Shown: piece by piece, positions 25,561 to 38,269 of the stretch | How the letters are laid out: each line of letters starts with the position of its first letter | How positions within the stretch are numbered: the first letter of the stretch is position 1 | Origin: Epiperipatus broadwayi | Lineage: Eukaryota > Onychophora > Udeonychophora > Euonychophora > Peripatidae | DNA length: 64,000 nucleotides | Assembly (NCBI GenBank): GCA_028023455.1 | Contig: JAQFVV010012510.1 | Coordinates: forward strand, 2,029,420-2,093,419 | Reading direction: 5' to 3' | The notes under the pieces: model-generated | The model's database searches: none | What the model was told of the DNA's origin: nothing | The model's input: the letters and a program-made list of their open reading frames with translations, nothing else | Translations under genes and position numbers: made by a program

Positions 25561-27384
25561 AAATTGAATAGAAAAAGAAGAAAACTTTGAGATTTTTGCA
25601 TATTTTCAATATGCCTATCATATATTCATTTTATTGTACTATTCTGGAAAAAGCAATGTTATTGGTCATGACAGACACATTGATATTTTTTGGACTTTTT
25701 AACTATCATAAATAAATTAGTTGAAAACCTCTGCTAATTTTATTAAATCTTCCAATTCTACCATTGTCACCATAAATTTGATATTTATTAATTATGGCAT
25801 GTGTTTCATTATTTGTGTTTGTCCATTTCTACATGGACCAATGACTGTTAAATTTTATTTGTGAATATATTAAACACAATAACTTTGGGTTTCCTTAATC
25901 TGTTAATGAAACTTTAATCTTATAAAAAAATATATCCAGATGATGTTATTTTTGGATTTGGAAAAAAAAAATTGTTTCTAGTTATGTCATAAGAATTCTA
26001 TTTTTATTCCATAAATCTTTAATTGTAGATTCACAAACAACTTTCAGAGAGAGGATTTGATTTGAGATGAGTTCTAGATCATGATTATTATATGTTAAGA
26101 TATTGATAAGTTCAATCTACTGTATGTATTTTCTTTGAAATAACTTTTTTCTGGTATTTGTTGGAGAATATGTAAAAGATCAGGAAACTACTGCAAGTGA
26201 ATAAATAGACCTAAGTGAGCTAATAATATTTATTTGAAATTTCAAATGTTCTACAGTTGTCAATATTAAATAATGATTTTTTATTTTGACAGCCTAGGAT
26301 TCTCACCTCTTTAATCCTGATGTATTTTCATAATTTTCTGTTCTTAACTAGGAGTTCAAGAGGAAATCTTGATTTTATGTGGAAGTGATTGGTTTCATAC
26401 ACCAATGCATGCTTCTAATAGAGTAAATTATAGGAAGATTGTCATACATCTATCATACTGAAGCCAAATGAAGTGATGATAGATTTACTATTTTTATTCC
26501 ATGGTTTATATTCTACTTTATAAGACACTTAAATAACAATATTTTCAACATTAACATTTAAATCTTCTGGTCATATAATAAAGTTTGATGATGATAATAA
26601 TTTGTCTACATTTCTTGGAATATTATATATGAATGCAGAGTTATGGATATACTTTTATGAAATGTTGACTGTTGTTTGCTCTCTTTTGTTACAATAAAAA
26701 AACAATTTCCATTTGTTAAATTTATGATTATAAACATGTAATATAATAAAATGGCATATTGATATTCAAAGTGAATTCCTCTATGTTTCTGTAATCCAAG
26801 AAAACTCAGAATGTTTATTTTGGGAGAAGTTACTTAAGCATGTTGACAAAATGTCTAAAATATGTTCACAAATATGAGGGTCAGATTTATTATTATGCAA
26901 ACACTTTGAAAGGGAAAATTTTAAATATCTTATAATAAAAATTAAATACTACTACTACTACATCTCTTAGGTTGTCTTTCTCATTAGATATGATGCCTTT
27001 TATTTTAAGTGCAGTGGGAAATTCAGAACTGAAAGTTTAGAATGATTTTCAACAAAATAACATAGTGAAATTGTTCCTCTACTAGAGAATTGAAAGTTTA
27101 CTTGATTTCCTAATTAATTTATCACACAATTACCTTTCATCCACATTTTGTGACATAATGTTTTTTCCATGCTTGAATAACTTAATTATTTTTATTTGTT
27201 TCAGAATTCAAAAATTTGTTGATTTAAAATTTAATTTGGGGGTATCTGAATAGAAACCCATCTTTAAATAATGTTGTTTTTATTTCTCAAATCTTTTGTT
27301 TTTGCATTTTATTTGTATTTTTTAATATAAAAGTTACTGGCACTCTGAAATTAAACTCCTTTAGTCACCTCTTCAGTATTAATA
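25561..27384. other. Spacer without recognisable genes
   Basis: AT-rich sequence, including a short ACT repeat near 26948. No domain, transposon end or RNA gene was recognised. Confidence 0.55.
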
Positions 27385-27610
27385 TGCAAACAGATATGTA
27401 AATATATGTGTTACATGAGATATTCAGAAAACAAAAAATATATAAAAATAATGCATTATTTTTTAATTAATCAAAAAGTCTCAGTTAATAAATAGAATAA
27501 GAGGAGTTTAGAATAGATCAGAAGTAAACAAAAAGGAAAAATAAATTTCTGCATTTGAATCTTAAGTTAAAATAAAAAGAAAAATTAGAAAGTAAAAAAA
27601 AAGTATAATG
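27385..27610 (+). repeat. Dispersed repeat D1, copy 2
   Basis: Diverged counterpart of 130-375 in the same orientation, sharing the block order described there. Confidence 0.55.
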
Positions 27611-28306
27611 TAGTTTAAAAATTTTAATTAAATTTACTATAAAATACAAGGCTGATAAAGTCTCTGCCTACAATTGATGATCCAAATTGCTGACATACTA
27701 TGACATTTCCATCAATAGAAAAGTCCGAATATATAATTTCACTTAGTGACTAGCCAGCCAATAGCCAAGCACCCTACTCCATAAACCTGTGAACTATGCC
27801 AAGAAGTTCAGCATGGTGTTTGAATGTCTATCAAATTCCTTCAAAGGTTTGTTACAATAGTGATTTATTTTAACCTCATAAATTTAAATTTACCAGTGAA
27901 CAATTAAAGCCTCTTTATAATTCTTTTTTCTTGCTTAAATAATTATATATTAATCATTCTGTAAAATATGTTTGTTACTGTATTATTTTGATATTTTATT
28001 GCATTATTTAAATGTTTTCTTATTGTGTTATAAATCACCCTTAATTAATTATACATAGTGAGGACAATTGACTTTTGCAATATATATTTGATCAGTCTTA
28101 AATTTACTAGACTTATTGTTTAAGAATCAGATGGAGGTAAATTTAGTAAAATATTTCAATGATTAAAATATTTGATATTATCTAAAAAAAAAGTCTAGTA
28201 ATTAAATAAAAGCAAAATATTTAAATCCCTCCTTACTGATTCTAATTTTTTGTTGTTGTTATTTGCTATTTAAAATTATCTATTCAAAATCTATTATTTC
28301 AATTAT
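27611..28306. other. Spacer without recognisable genes
   Basis: AT-rich sequence lying before the DNA transposon end at 28307. Nothing supported. Confidence 0.5.
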
Positions 28307-29274
28307 ACCTGGGTCTCATTTTATGCAGTAGATAGGTTCCACAGAAAACCTGCATTAAAAAACCCCCACAAAAATAGACTTAATTTACCTTAAAAAATGG
28401 GGGATAGGTGCTGTAATTTTCAGAATTCGCATAAAAGCAAAGCAACAAGGAAAAATTACTTTAAAATTCATATTAAAAAAATAAGCAAATAAAGTATGAC
28501 TAATAAAAAATTTTAAATATTTGAAAAAATTTAATACAAGACAAACTTTTTTTTACTTTTTTTATTACTACAATATTTAATTTTACATTTTCATACATAT
28601 TTTAATCATTACCGCTAGCGTTCGTTTGTAAACTGGTAAGAAATCAGATTTGATGTGATGTGATGTATTGTGGCTTCTCCTTAAACGAAGTCAAGAATCT
28701 CTCAGCAATTATTCCCAGAGAAACCTGTTAGCCACTTTATTTTTATTCATGATGTGATGTACAACTCGTGCCATTTTCAGTGTTGTGTTGTGCTGTGTTA
28801 ATGGTTTTCTGTTTCTATATTAAAAAAATGCCATCGCAAAGATTATACATTATCATTAAAAAGATTATTTTCAGTTTATAAAATCTTTGTTTATTATTTT
28901 AAAAATCTAAAAGATTATTTATTTCTGCTGTATGTAACAAAATACATTTTAAAAGTTTAAATTTTTTGAATATTTATTGCGATATTTTTATATGTAAGTA
29001 TAAATCTATTATTATTATTTACTCATTAATATAAATAGGTTATTTACATAGAAGCTAAGTTCTAAATACAGCTTCAGGCCATATTCACATTAGCTGCTAA
29101 TATAACGTTATATTTTTGAAAGAAAAAAGTATTTCAAGTCAAAATAAGTTATTAATAATTTAAATTTCTTGATATCTAATAAATATAGTGAAATATGAAA
29201 GATATTAAGAAGAAACATGAATCCCATAACTTCAAAATCGCATTAAAATAATCCACATAAAATGAGACCCAGGT
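28307..29274. mobile_element. Non-autonomous DNA transposon with 19-bp terminal inverted repeats
   Basis: The left end ACCTGGGTCTCATTTTATG and the right end CATAAAATGAGACCCAGGT are exact reverse complements about 970 bp apart. The interior is AT-rich, without a transposase frame. The flanks (TTAT and GTAC) do not show a clear duplication, so the superfamily is unresolved; TA-duplicating families are possible. A LINE tail (28655-28745) is nested inside. Confidence 0.75.
28655..28745 (-). mobile_element. LINE 3'-tail fragment nested in the DNA transposon
   Basis: The reverse complement matches 22270-22350, the untranslated tail of the LINE at 20640. Shared blocks include GTGGCTTCTCCTTAAAC (there GTAGCTTCTTCTTAAAC), GAATCTCTCAG and AGAGAAAC-TGTTAGC. 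The minus-strand 3' end runs into ACATCACATCACATC, a short tandem tail. This fits a severely 5'-truncated retroposed copy. Confidence 0.72.
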
Positions 29275-29388
29275 GTACATAATCTGAGCCATTAACACAA
29301 CTATGAATGGTTCATAAAGAATTTTTTAAAAATAGAATTGAGTTTAACAAAATAAAAGTTAAAACTTTATTTTCTTTTAGAAGAGACA

Positions 29389-29389
<1 letters not shown>

Positions 29390-29457
<68 letters not shown>
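29390..29457. repeat. (AT)n microsatellite
   Basis: About 34 AT dinucleotides. The Tyr-Ile-rich frame across it is not a gene. Confidence 0.95.
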
Positions 29458-29458
<1 letters not shown>

Positions 29459-29461
<3 letters not shown>

Positions 29462-30571
29462 CACACTGCATACAGGTGATTTATAAACAACTCTCAGTCT
29501 AAAATAAAAGTTAATAATCAAAGTTAAAAGTCAAAACTTTGTTTCTGTTTTAAAAAAAGACAAATATTATATATAATGCAGCTACACTTTTAATTTTAGG
29601 AAACTTGTGTTATATTTAATGAAATATATATGTATACGGCAGCTACACTATTCTCAATTCTATAAAACTTATGTTATAAATAATGAAATATAAGATGCAA
29701 TAGTTTATAAAACTTTTAATACAATTCAGTTTAATATATTATCATTCTGGGCTGTCTTATCAATATTTCTCCTATATATGTAAGATCTATGGTGTGGATA
29801 TCTACTTAAGCAGAGATAATTTTATTGGAAAATATTTTAATAACTGCATAGGCTGTGATTTAGTCTATATAATAGATGTCTGTATATTATAAACTTATGA
29901 CATGATCACTTACATTTTATTTTATATAGATTTAAGTCCAAATATTTATTATTTTATATAAATATATCATTAGTGAGTTGTCTCATTTCATGATTATTTT
30001 ACTGCATTTCTTCAGCAGGCATATATCCCTGCATCAGAAGATTTAATTTGACAGGTTCCTTCTGAATCAGTTCTATGCAAATGTGGATACATTTTTTTCA
30101 TTTTTCAGACCTGGAGGGTCTTGTTATTGTTTTCTACTTGTGCAGTGGATCATTCCTGTCTGTTAATGAGTTATTTCAGGTTATATGAAGACGATCATTC
30201 ATTCATTCTATGACCCATTTATTCTATCAAATATTTGGACCTAACTTCACAAAGGCAAATATATTCCTGTCATTGCCTTCTTGCTGGATGCATTATTATG
30301 TTGGCAACTTAGTACTGCCTCCCTTATGACTGTTACATCCTGATATTTCAGCATTGATGGGTCATAATCATGAGAGCTTTGTGATCATCTATTTTAACCA
30401 TATTTTATAGAGTTAACTAAACATACCCTGTTTCATTCATTCTCATGTGCCTGCTTGAGGGATACTTGCCCCAAAGATCAAATAGATACATTATTTGAGA
30501 TCCCTTATCTATATATGATATGCAGTGACTTTCTACACATGTAATCATGAATTAAATGTCATGCAGTCTCT

Positions 30572-30572
<1 letters not shown>
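29459..30572. other. Region of more complex sequence without a recognised gene
   Basis: Base composition is less extreme between about 30000 and 30480, but I find no continuous frame or known domain on either strand. It could be an old, unrecognisable transposon. Confidence 0.4.

Positions 30573-30661
<89 letters not shown>
30573..30661. repeat. Alternating (AT)n(GT)n(AT)n(GT)n microsatellite
   Basis: Two AT runs each followed by a GT run. The Tyr-Ile/Cys-Val frame across it is a repeat artefact. Confidence 0.95.
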
Positions 30662-30662
<1 letters not shown>

Positions 30663-31198
30663 TACACTTTGAAATTCTTGACACATATAATCACTAATTC
30701 ATGTAATTCCCACTCTTTTTTATAAGTCTAGCAATCAATTAAACAGTAGTCATTTCTGTCATTTATTTGTTAGTAATTTTATTATTAATGTAATAGTCCA
30801 CATTCCCTTAAGGAAAGAGGGTGAATGCATCTAACTAAAGTCAGACCTAGGGTCTTCATATAGGATTCCATGAATGATATGATAAAAATCTAATCTATGA
30901 TTGCATCTATTTCAAATATGATAATTTAATATTTAGATATTTAATACAGATACAACTTAGACCAGTTCATCCAATCTTCCCCTTTCTTGATTATTCTGTT
31001 ATGCTCAGTATTCGATTTCAAGGTGCATTTTGCACTTAACTCTCTTCAGGGGTCCATCAATATTCTGTAGCAATAACTATACTTAATATAACTTCAATAG
31101 ATTCTCAAAATTACTTTCAACCAAGTTATCATGATGTTAAATCAGGATGATATATATATATAATAAAGTTTGATATCTGTATTCGTTTCACAATATAT

Positions 31199-31338
31199 GT
31201 AATATACAAATCAATATATATATCAAAATACAGTACAATTTATATAAATTATATTCTTTTAGAAGTACTTTCGAAAGTACTTCTAAAAGAATATAATTTA
31301 TATAAATTGTACTGTATTTTGATATATATATTGATTTG

Positions 31339-31346
<8 letters not shown>
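31199..31346. repeat. Perfect 148-bp palindrome
   Basis: The 74 bp at 31199-31272 are the exact reverse complement of the 74 bp at 31273-31346, with no spacer. The centre is AGTACTTTC|GAAAGTACT. I checked every position by eye. It is followed at once by an AC run, an AT run and the Penelope-like coding sequence. It may be a recent foldback, part of the element's terminal structure, or an assembly artefact. Confidence 0.9.

Positions 31347-31393
<47 letters not shown>
31347..31393. repeat. (AC)n(AT)n microsatellite
   Basis: An AC run then an AT run between the palindrome and the first recognisable codon of the Penelope-like element. Confidence 0.95.
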
Positions 31394-32892
31394 CCATTGC
31401 GACCTATTGTGTGTGCTATAGGCTCTTCCACACATGCTTTGGCTAGATATTTAGCCCAATGCTTACAGCCATTGACAGACAAGATTTCATCAAGAATTAA
31501 AAATTCAAGCCATTTTATTTCAACAATTAAACACTTAAAACTAAGTGGAACTGATTTATTGGTTAGTTTTGATGTTTCTTCTATGTTTACTAATATTCCT
31601 GTTGAAGAAGCATTAAATATAATAGCTCAGTACAATGATTTACCTGATTTTATTATTCCTTTAGAAAAACATTGCCTTGAAAATACATTTTTTGTTTATA
31701 ATTCTCAACTGTTTTAACAAATTAAAGGACTTTCTATGGGATTCCCACTGTCACCTGTCATTGCTGATCTTTTCATGGACAATTTTGAAAGTCAAGTATT
31801 ATGTGCAGCTACTAAAAAACCTTCTATTTGGCTTAGATATGTGGATGATACTTTTGTCATATGGCCTCATGGAATTGATTCTTTAAATTCTTTTTTTGCT
31901 TTTATAAATAATTGGAATCCAAATATTAAATTTACTATGGAAGTGGAAAATAACAGATCACTTTCTTTTCTAGACGTTTTAATTGCAAGAAAATGTGATG
32001 AAACATTGTCAATATCAGTTTACAGAAAATCCACTCATACAAACAGATATCTTGATTTTAATTCTCATCATCATCCTGCACAAAAATTTTTTCTGTAGCT
32101 AAAAATATTTTCACTAGAGCTTATAATTTATCTGATAAAGAACATCTTTCTCAAGAAATAGAACTTACAAAAAGTATTCTGCTTTCTAATAATTATAATA
32201 AAAACATCATATATAAGGCTTTATATAACATTAATACTAAAAAGAAAAAAGAGGATAGAATTAATAATTCCTCTTTTAATAGAGTAATTTTGCCTTACAT
32301 TAGGGGGGTTACTGATAAAATCAGTAAAAGACTATCTTGTTTTAATATAAAGACCACTTTTTCTACTGGCAAAAAAATTGGTGATTTTTTGTATAAACCC
32401 AAAGACAGAATATTTTTGGAACACCAAGGAGTTTATGAAATTTCGTGTTTCCAGTGCTCAAGAGGCTATGTGGGTCAGTCTAATAGACGAATTAATGTCA
32501 GCATTAAGGAACATAAAAATGCTTTTCATCAAAAAATTAGCACATCAGTTTTTACTTCCCATTATTTAGAAACTGGTCACAAACCTAATTTTGACAATAC
32601 AAAAATACTTGCTAATTTGGAAAGATATGATTTGAGAACCATGAGAGAGTCAATTTAAATATTAAAGAGACCTACTGGTTTAAATAGAACTGATGAAGCA
32701 CAACGTATTCCAGCTATGTGGAAACCTCTCATTTTATCCAATATTAACTTAAAATTAATAGGTAAAAATACTGAGGGAAATAAACATTTTGATAAGCCTC
32801 ATACTGTGAATGCTGAACTTGAATCTCGTTTCTCATCTGACACACAGTCACGTTATTTGTTAAGATCTAACGGTTTTTCTTTCAAAAGTTAA
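31394..32892 (+). pseudogene. Penelope-like element: reverse transcriptase plus GIY-YIG endonuclease, broken
   Basis: Starts abruptly at a microsatellite with PLRPIVCAIGS, the conserved block before the catalytic core, so the N-terminal third is missing. Motif A is LLVSFDVSSMFTNIP (about 31560), motif B GFPLSPVIADLFMD (about 31739), motif C RYVDDTFV (about 31835) with both catalytic Asp. The linker LPYIRGVTDKI (about 32293) leads to a GIY-YIG nuclease with GVY (about 32428), CFQC zinc ligands, GYVGQ (about 32464) and the EHK/H block. The C-terminus ends at TAA 32890-32892. An in-frame TAA at 31715-31717, a frameshift in a T run near 32085 and a TAA at 32656-32658 inactivate it. The endonuclease places it in the EN+ Penelope/Poseidon group. 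Confidence 0.93.
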
Positions 32893-35800
32893 CCTTGATA
32901 ATGGTGGTTGCTATTCCATCAAAATATCGGGGTTTAATGGAAAACAATACACAGTATAGCCCAAAAAGTTATAATTTATCTACATCATATAATTGTGAAA
33001 ACATTAAGTATAACATATTATAACATTTTCCGTTTTGCTAGGCCTCTACACGCTAATATAAATTGCGCGTGAGTTGATCAAGCTATGTTAAAAAGAAGAA
33101 AGTTGTATTTCGATTTCTATTAAAAACATAGCTATATTTCCTGATCAACTCAGCCTTGTAATTGTTGAGAATTATGCTATCGATGACATCAGCTTTTAAT
33201 TTATTTGAAAGGTGCCAGAGTTCTGCAAGAACCCACTGAATCGTCACATAGCATCTTAAAAATTAAAAAGAAAAGATATTTTTAAACTAATCGGTATTAC
33301 ATCATACCGTAACGAGAATTATTTTTTTAAGATTATTATTCCTGGGCTTATTGAAACATATTGGCAAAGGTAAATTACGTTTTAAATCTCATTAGACTAA
33401 TAATAAAAAATAATAATTATTATTAATAATGCACAAATGAAAATTGGTTTTAGAAATATTTTTATTCTAATAAACTAAAAAAATATTTGAAATAAATTAC
33501 TTATCAAGTAAATTAGAGAGAACACAACTCAGACGTGAATTAATTAATAAAAAACAATTTTACAATTACTGTTCATATCTAAATTTCTTCTAGAAAGTTC
33601 CTTAAAAAAATGAATGTCTCTTGTACAAGAAAATTAATGTCTCTATCAGGATTGTTTAAGCATACTTTTAGAAATTGTTTGAAAACGTTTAATTTGGTCA
33701 CAATCAGGAGTAATGAAGTATAACTTACCGGTAAGTTTTATTGAATTCACGATGGTTGTAGATAACTATGCATAGTTTTTCGGGGCTGAATTGAGCTCAT
33801 GGCCTTTGATTATTAGTTGATCTTGGTGCTGGTTCCATAGGCTAGTCACGTAAGCTTCTCTGGTGTCCATCGGTAACGATGTCAGCTAAAGCTCCGATAT
33901 ACTCTCATATGAATAACTTTTTCATCGTAGAGTGGTCTGGATTCTTTAATCCAAAACCAACCAAAAGAATATCAGCTAAACCAAGACGTTCCTCCAACCG
34001 AATCCCTCCTTTTTATACTAGAGGTCCAGTTTTCATACTTCTGCGCATATCTTTTGTTTGTCAAAATATACGTTGATAATCTTATATATTCTTTATAAAA
34101 TTTATGTTATAAAGTTCTTTTTTCTTATCAAGTTTTTCAGCCATCTTTAATTAGCCAAAATATTTTTACTTTCTCTTATCTTTTTACTTTTACTTTTGGA
34201 ATTCTTTTGTTCTCTCCAATTCTACTTTTATTTCTACTTACATAAAAAAACCCGAAAGAATAATTTAACTTTCACTGTACGTTATTTTTTTAAAAAAAAT
34301 TAGTCAAAAAAAAATCTAAATTGGGTATTCAATCTTATTTTATTACATAAATAAAATAAATAAATCAGATACTTTTTTAAAATAAAAAAAGATTTAACAA
34401 TATTTATTAACTGACAATTCAAATTTATCTTTATAACAAATTTTGTTATTATGAGTGCTTTACATACATTTCTACTGTATTAGTATATAAAATTTAAATG
34501 ATACCTTACCATATCCCCATAGTGGATATGTATAACACACAAACAATATTTAATAGGTTGTAAAATAATAAATAAAATTTTATAATATAATACATTATAA
34601 TAACTAACTAAATTTAAATAACACAGTATAAATAAAAACTTTTATAATATCTAATCCTTTTGAGGAGATTCCCTTTCTATAAGACCTCCCATCTATGTAT
34701 GTCCCTATTGTTAAAAGAAAAGAGCTTTCATCCCGGATATTAATAATTTATACTGAATAATAAACAAAGAAATATTACTAAATTAATTTAGTAATAAACA
34801 AAACTTCTGTCTTGTCATAAGTGAATGAATTTAATATGGAAAAAAATAAAATCTTCATATTAATTTTACTTATTAACCTGGTCAAGTCGCTTTGTAAGAA
34901 AGTCCTAAATTTTATTAAAAAAAAAAAAATTTAACCCAATGATCTTTCCACTTTCTTTTCATCTAATTATTTTTCAAAAAATGGATTATTCCAATGTAAG
35001 TAGATTTTAGAAGCAAAGGAAATAAAATTAGATATTTATGGATGTTGATACACAAAGATAACATGATGTGTTGAAAGTTTATGATATTGTCCTATTTATT
35101 TTTCATAATTTGAGTAATAATGTTCCTTAAGAATAAAGTTCTTTCATTTTCTGGTCATCAATCATAGGGAAGGCAATCAGTAGACTCCATTGTTCCTAAA
35201 CATTCCTCTCGTGTGATGTTGACATCCTCTTTCATAAATTAGTTTGATAAAAATTGAAATTGGATATTGAATTATATAGATGAAATATATATATTAGGCA
35301 TTTCAGTAAGAATAATTAACTACTGTTTTTGGTTAGAACAATAGCATTTGATCCTATAGCAAATTGTTCTTACTCATAATGCATTTTCTATAACTTGAAG
35401 ACTTCTTAAAATAATTTTGTTTAGATATATATAAATATTTTTGATGATATTTATTTTCCTTAAAATTCAAGTTAAGAACAATATCGTTAAGAAAGTCTCT
35501 AATTATTATATTGAAGATAATTTCATTTTTTTGAAATTATTATTAATGATATTAAAGAGTAATTTATTTACTCTTTTCTTGAGTGATATTAGAGTTGTTT
35601 CCTAACAAAGATTTTATAAATAAGAAAAATTTATTCAAACTATTGATCCATCTTTTTAATGTGTTCACTATTTGAACATAGCAAAATAACTATGCGTAGT
35701 GACTAGTTCATTTGCAAAAGATATAATTAATTTGGAAATTAGTTGATTTAGCTTTTATAGTATAATCAACTTTCGGTAATTAGCATATGTTTAACTACTA

Positions 35801-36392
35801 TTTCATTTTCATGATTTTCTATTTGATTATTTCTGAATTCATCATAATTAATAATTGCATAATTAAGTTATAATTTTATTTCCTTCATGTCTAGTTGCTA
35901 AGATATGACTTGACCTAAGGTCATCACTATGTTTGCATCTTGTTTAGTGATGTTAGTTAACTTAATAAATATTTTATACATATATATTGATTAAAATATA
36001 AGTATACTTTTGTTATTAAAATTTTATAATATAATGTTTAAGTTATATATGTGTAAATATGGGTATTCTAATGTGAAAGAATAGCGTGCTTACTGTTTAT
36101 TGCTCAAAAATTATAATTTTAAGTTTATGGTTTGATATTGCACAGAAACAAGTGAGCTTAATAAGATTGTACGTTACCCTTACACTAATAAAGTGTTTGT
36201 ATCATATATATCTATTGCGCTGAGTGTCTTGTTTTCCATAGAGAAGTCATATAGTTATTATCTAATTCTATGAATCTCTATCTCTGCCTGATCACTGAGA
36301 CTAATTAAAATGAAGTAGTATGTGGGTTGGAATGAGTTGTGGTTTAAATTACCCATAGTGGCAGTTTATGCTGTTGTTGGCTTTTTCTGACT

Positions 36393-36398
<6 letters not shown>
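32893..36398. other. Long spacer, no recognised gene
   Basis: Mostly AT-rich. Between about 33030 and 34080 base composition is more balanced, with a 14-bp palindrome ACTTACCGGTAAGT at about 33725 and an imperfect inverted repeat (GAGTTGATCA near 33071 with TGATCAACTC near 33141). This might be a degenerate transposon or LTR of another family, but no ends, duplication or second copy is visible. A further complex patch lies at about 36160-36390. Confidence 0.45.
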
Positions 36399-36473
<75 letters not shown>

Positions 36474-36492
36474 AGTATATATATATATATAT
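36399..36492. repeat. (AT)n microsatellite
   Basis: About 35 AT dinucleotides, a short interruption GATAGT, then more AT. Confidence 0.95.
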
Positions 36493-36499
36493 TAATAAA

Positions 36500-38260
36500 A
36501 TAAGATTAAATGTCTGAATATTAATAATGTATTATCATTATTCAATCAGTCTCTCAAAGAAACCTGGATTTTTTTATTAGATTTTTTTAAAAATGTATTT
36601 AAATTAATTAGAACTCAAAATAAAATAATATCTTGAGATAGAAGTTTATTTTTCTTAAAGTTTTTTTTTTTGTATTTCTTGGTAAAATATGGGTTGGGGG
36701 ATAAATCAGAGAGATTTGCAATTGACTCTATTGTTGAAACTCAAGATACAAAATGTAATTGTAATTAAAAATATTGCTAGAGTCTATATATTGTGCTAAT
36801 TGATCAAGAACTTTTTCATTAATTAAAAATGTCACATGAATAAAAGAACAAAAATTAAAAATGACAAAATGTAGCTAAAAATAAATAGTATGAATCCTGT
36901 TCACTAAAAAACTATACAAATTACGAAGTTTTCTTTTGTTAAAAAATTCAGAACTTTTTCTTTAAAAAGTATATAGATCCATCACTATGAAAATGTTCTC
37001 CAGCTAGAGGACATCAAGAACTTCCCTCCTGAAGAAAACTGTCTCCCAGCCACACTTGGAGCTGCCAAGTAATTTCCAACTGCAGAACTGATGAAGCCTT
37101 CTAGCTAGTCAAGGATATGTTCAGAAGCCAGATAAAGATTCACATTAAAATTTATGGACTAAGATCATACATGGATAGTACTCTCTTGGTACAAGTTTAA
37201 TAAACAGCTGAAGTCTATATGAACTGTTGCTTAGATGAACTTTTATTCTAATTAGTATGATAGCAATCTAGACTTTATTAACTGGGTCAGTTGTACATTA
37301 AAAGTTTCAGCAATAGAGTGTGGGATTTATAATAGTGATTTGTCATGCTATTTTGATTGAATTAAAAATATGGGTATGGTGTTATCTTACTTAGTTTTAT
37401 TCATTGAAAATTATGTACAATTTTAATTCATTTTTATTATATTCAATGTCTGTACAGTTTAGAGTCCCAAAATGTTAACTGCTCAATCTTGAAAGACAAA
37501 CAGAAGTGGGGGGATAAAGATCAGTTAAGAATTCTGCACATAAAGAAACACTAGAAATTTATGATGCAAGAATCAAGAGTTTGTAAAGATATTCTTGATG
37601 GTCATAAGCAAACAACTGGAAATGATAACAATATAATTATTTAACATGCAATGTAAAGGGTTAGAGTGGTGTGCAATATTGCCCACTCTTATTAGTAGGT
37701 CGTCTTTAAGTTCACACCCATTTGGATAGGGTCTCCATAATAAACTTGGGTCATTGTCATTTATAGGATTTGTGTGGTGCATATTCCCTTGAGAAAAAGG
37801 TAAAAAATGTATAATTGAACTGTATTAAAATGATAATGAAGGGAATTAAAATTTACACTTGTATTTTGCCTTAAAATTAGATCAAGTCAGTTTGGAGTGC
37901 TCTGAAAAGTAATTGGGGAAGCAATTAGTATTGAAAATGAGTACAATAAATATTTGAAGCCATACTTAAAGTGCCTTTGTTTTTAATTTAATTATTACTT
38001 TATCAACTATTATATCCTATGGTAAGAACATAAATTATAATTAGTAGAGTTGGCATAAGATTACATCTTAAAATTTATTATGTGACCATAATACATAAAT
38101 AAATTAACAATTGTTGAAGAATCTTCTTGATCTAGTGCTAGGCTGTATACGTAGTGGTGCCCTGATTCTGGTCACCACAACATAACTAATCTTCACAATG
38201 TTGCAGACATAGTGACAATTTGTAGTGACACATTATTAGTATATAATTTTACAATAAAAA
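36500..38260. other. Spacer without recognisable genes
   Basis: AT-rich sequence. A patch at about 37000-37140 is less AT-biased but contains no open frame or known motif. Confidence 0.5.
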
Positions 38261-38269
38261 ATATTATTC

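Noticed and set aside
25385-25621. Lys/Arg-rich and Asn-rich frames
   Set aside because: Products of the TTC/TTA microsatellite read on the minus strand.
29312-31482. Reading frames rich in Tyr-Ile and Cys-Val repeats near 29.4, 30.6 and 31.3 kb
   Set aside because: They are translations of AT, GT and AC dinucleotide repeats and carry no other protein signal.
33722-33738. ACTTACCGGTAAGT as a splice-site pair
   Set aside because: It is a short palindrome containing both orientations of a donor-like GTAAGT, but no exon-like frame lies next to it.
37010-37140. CTGATGAAGCCTTCTAGCTAGTC near 37088 as another hammerhead core
   Set aside because: There is no GAAA in the right position and no stem I partner.
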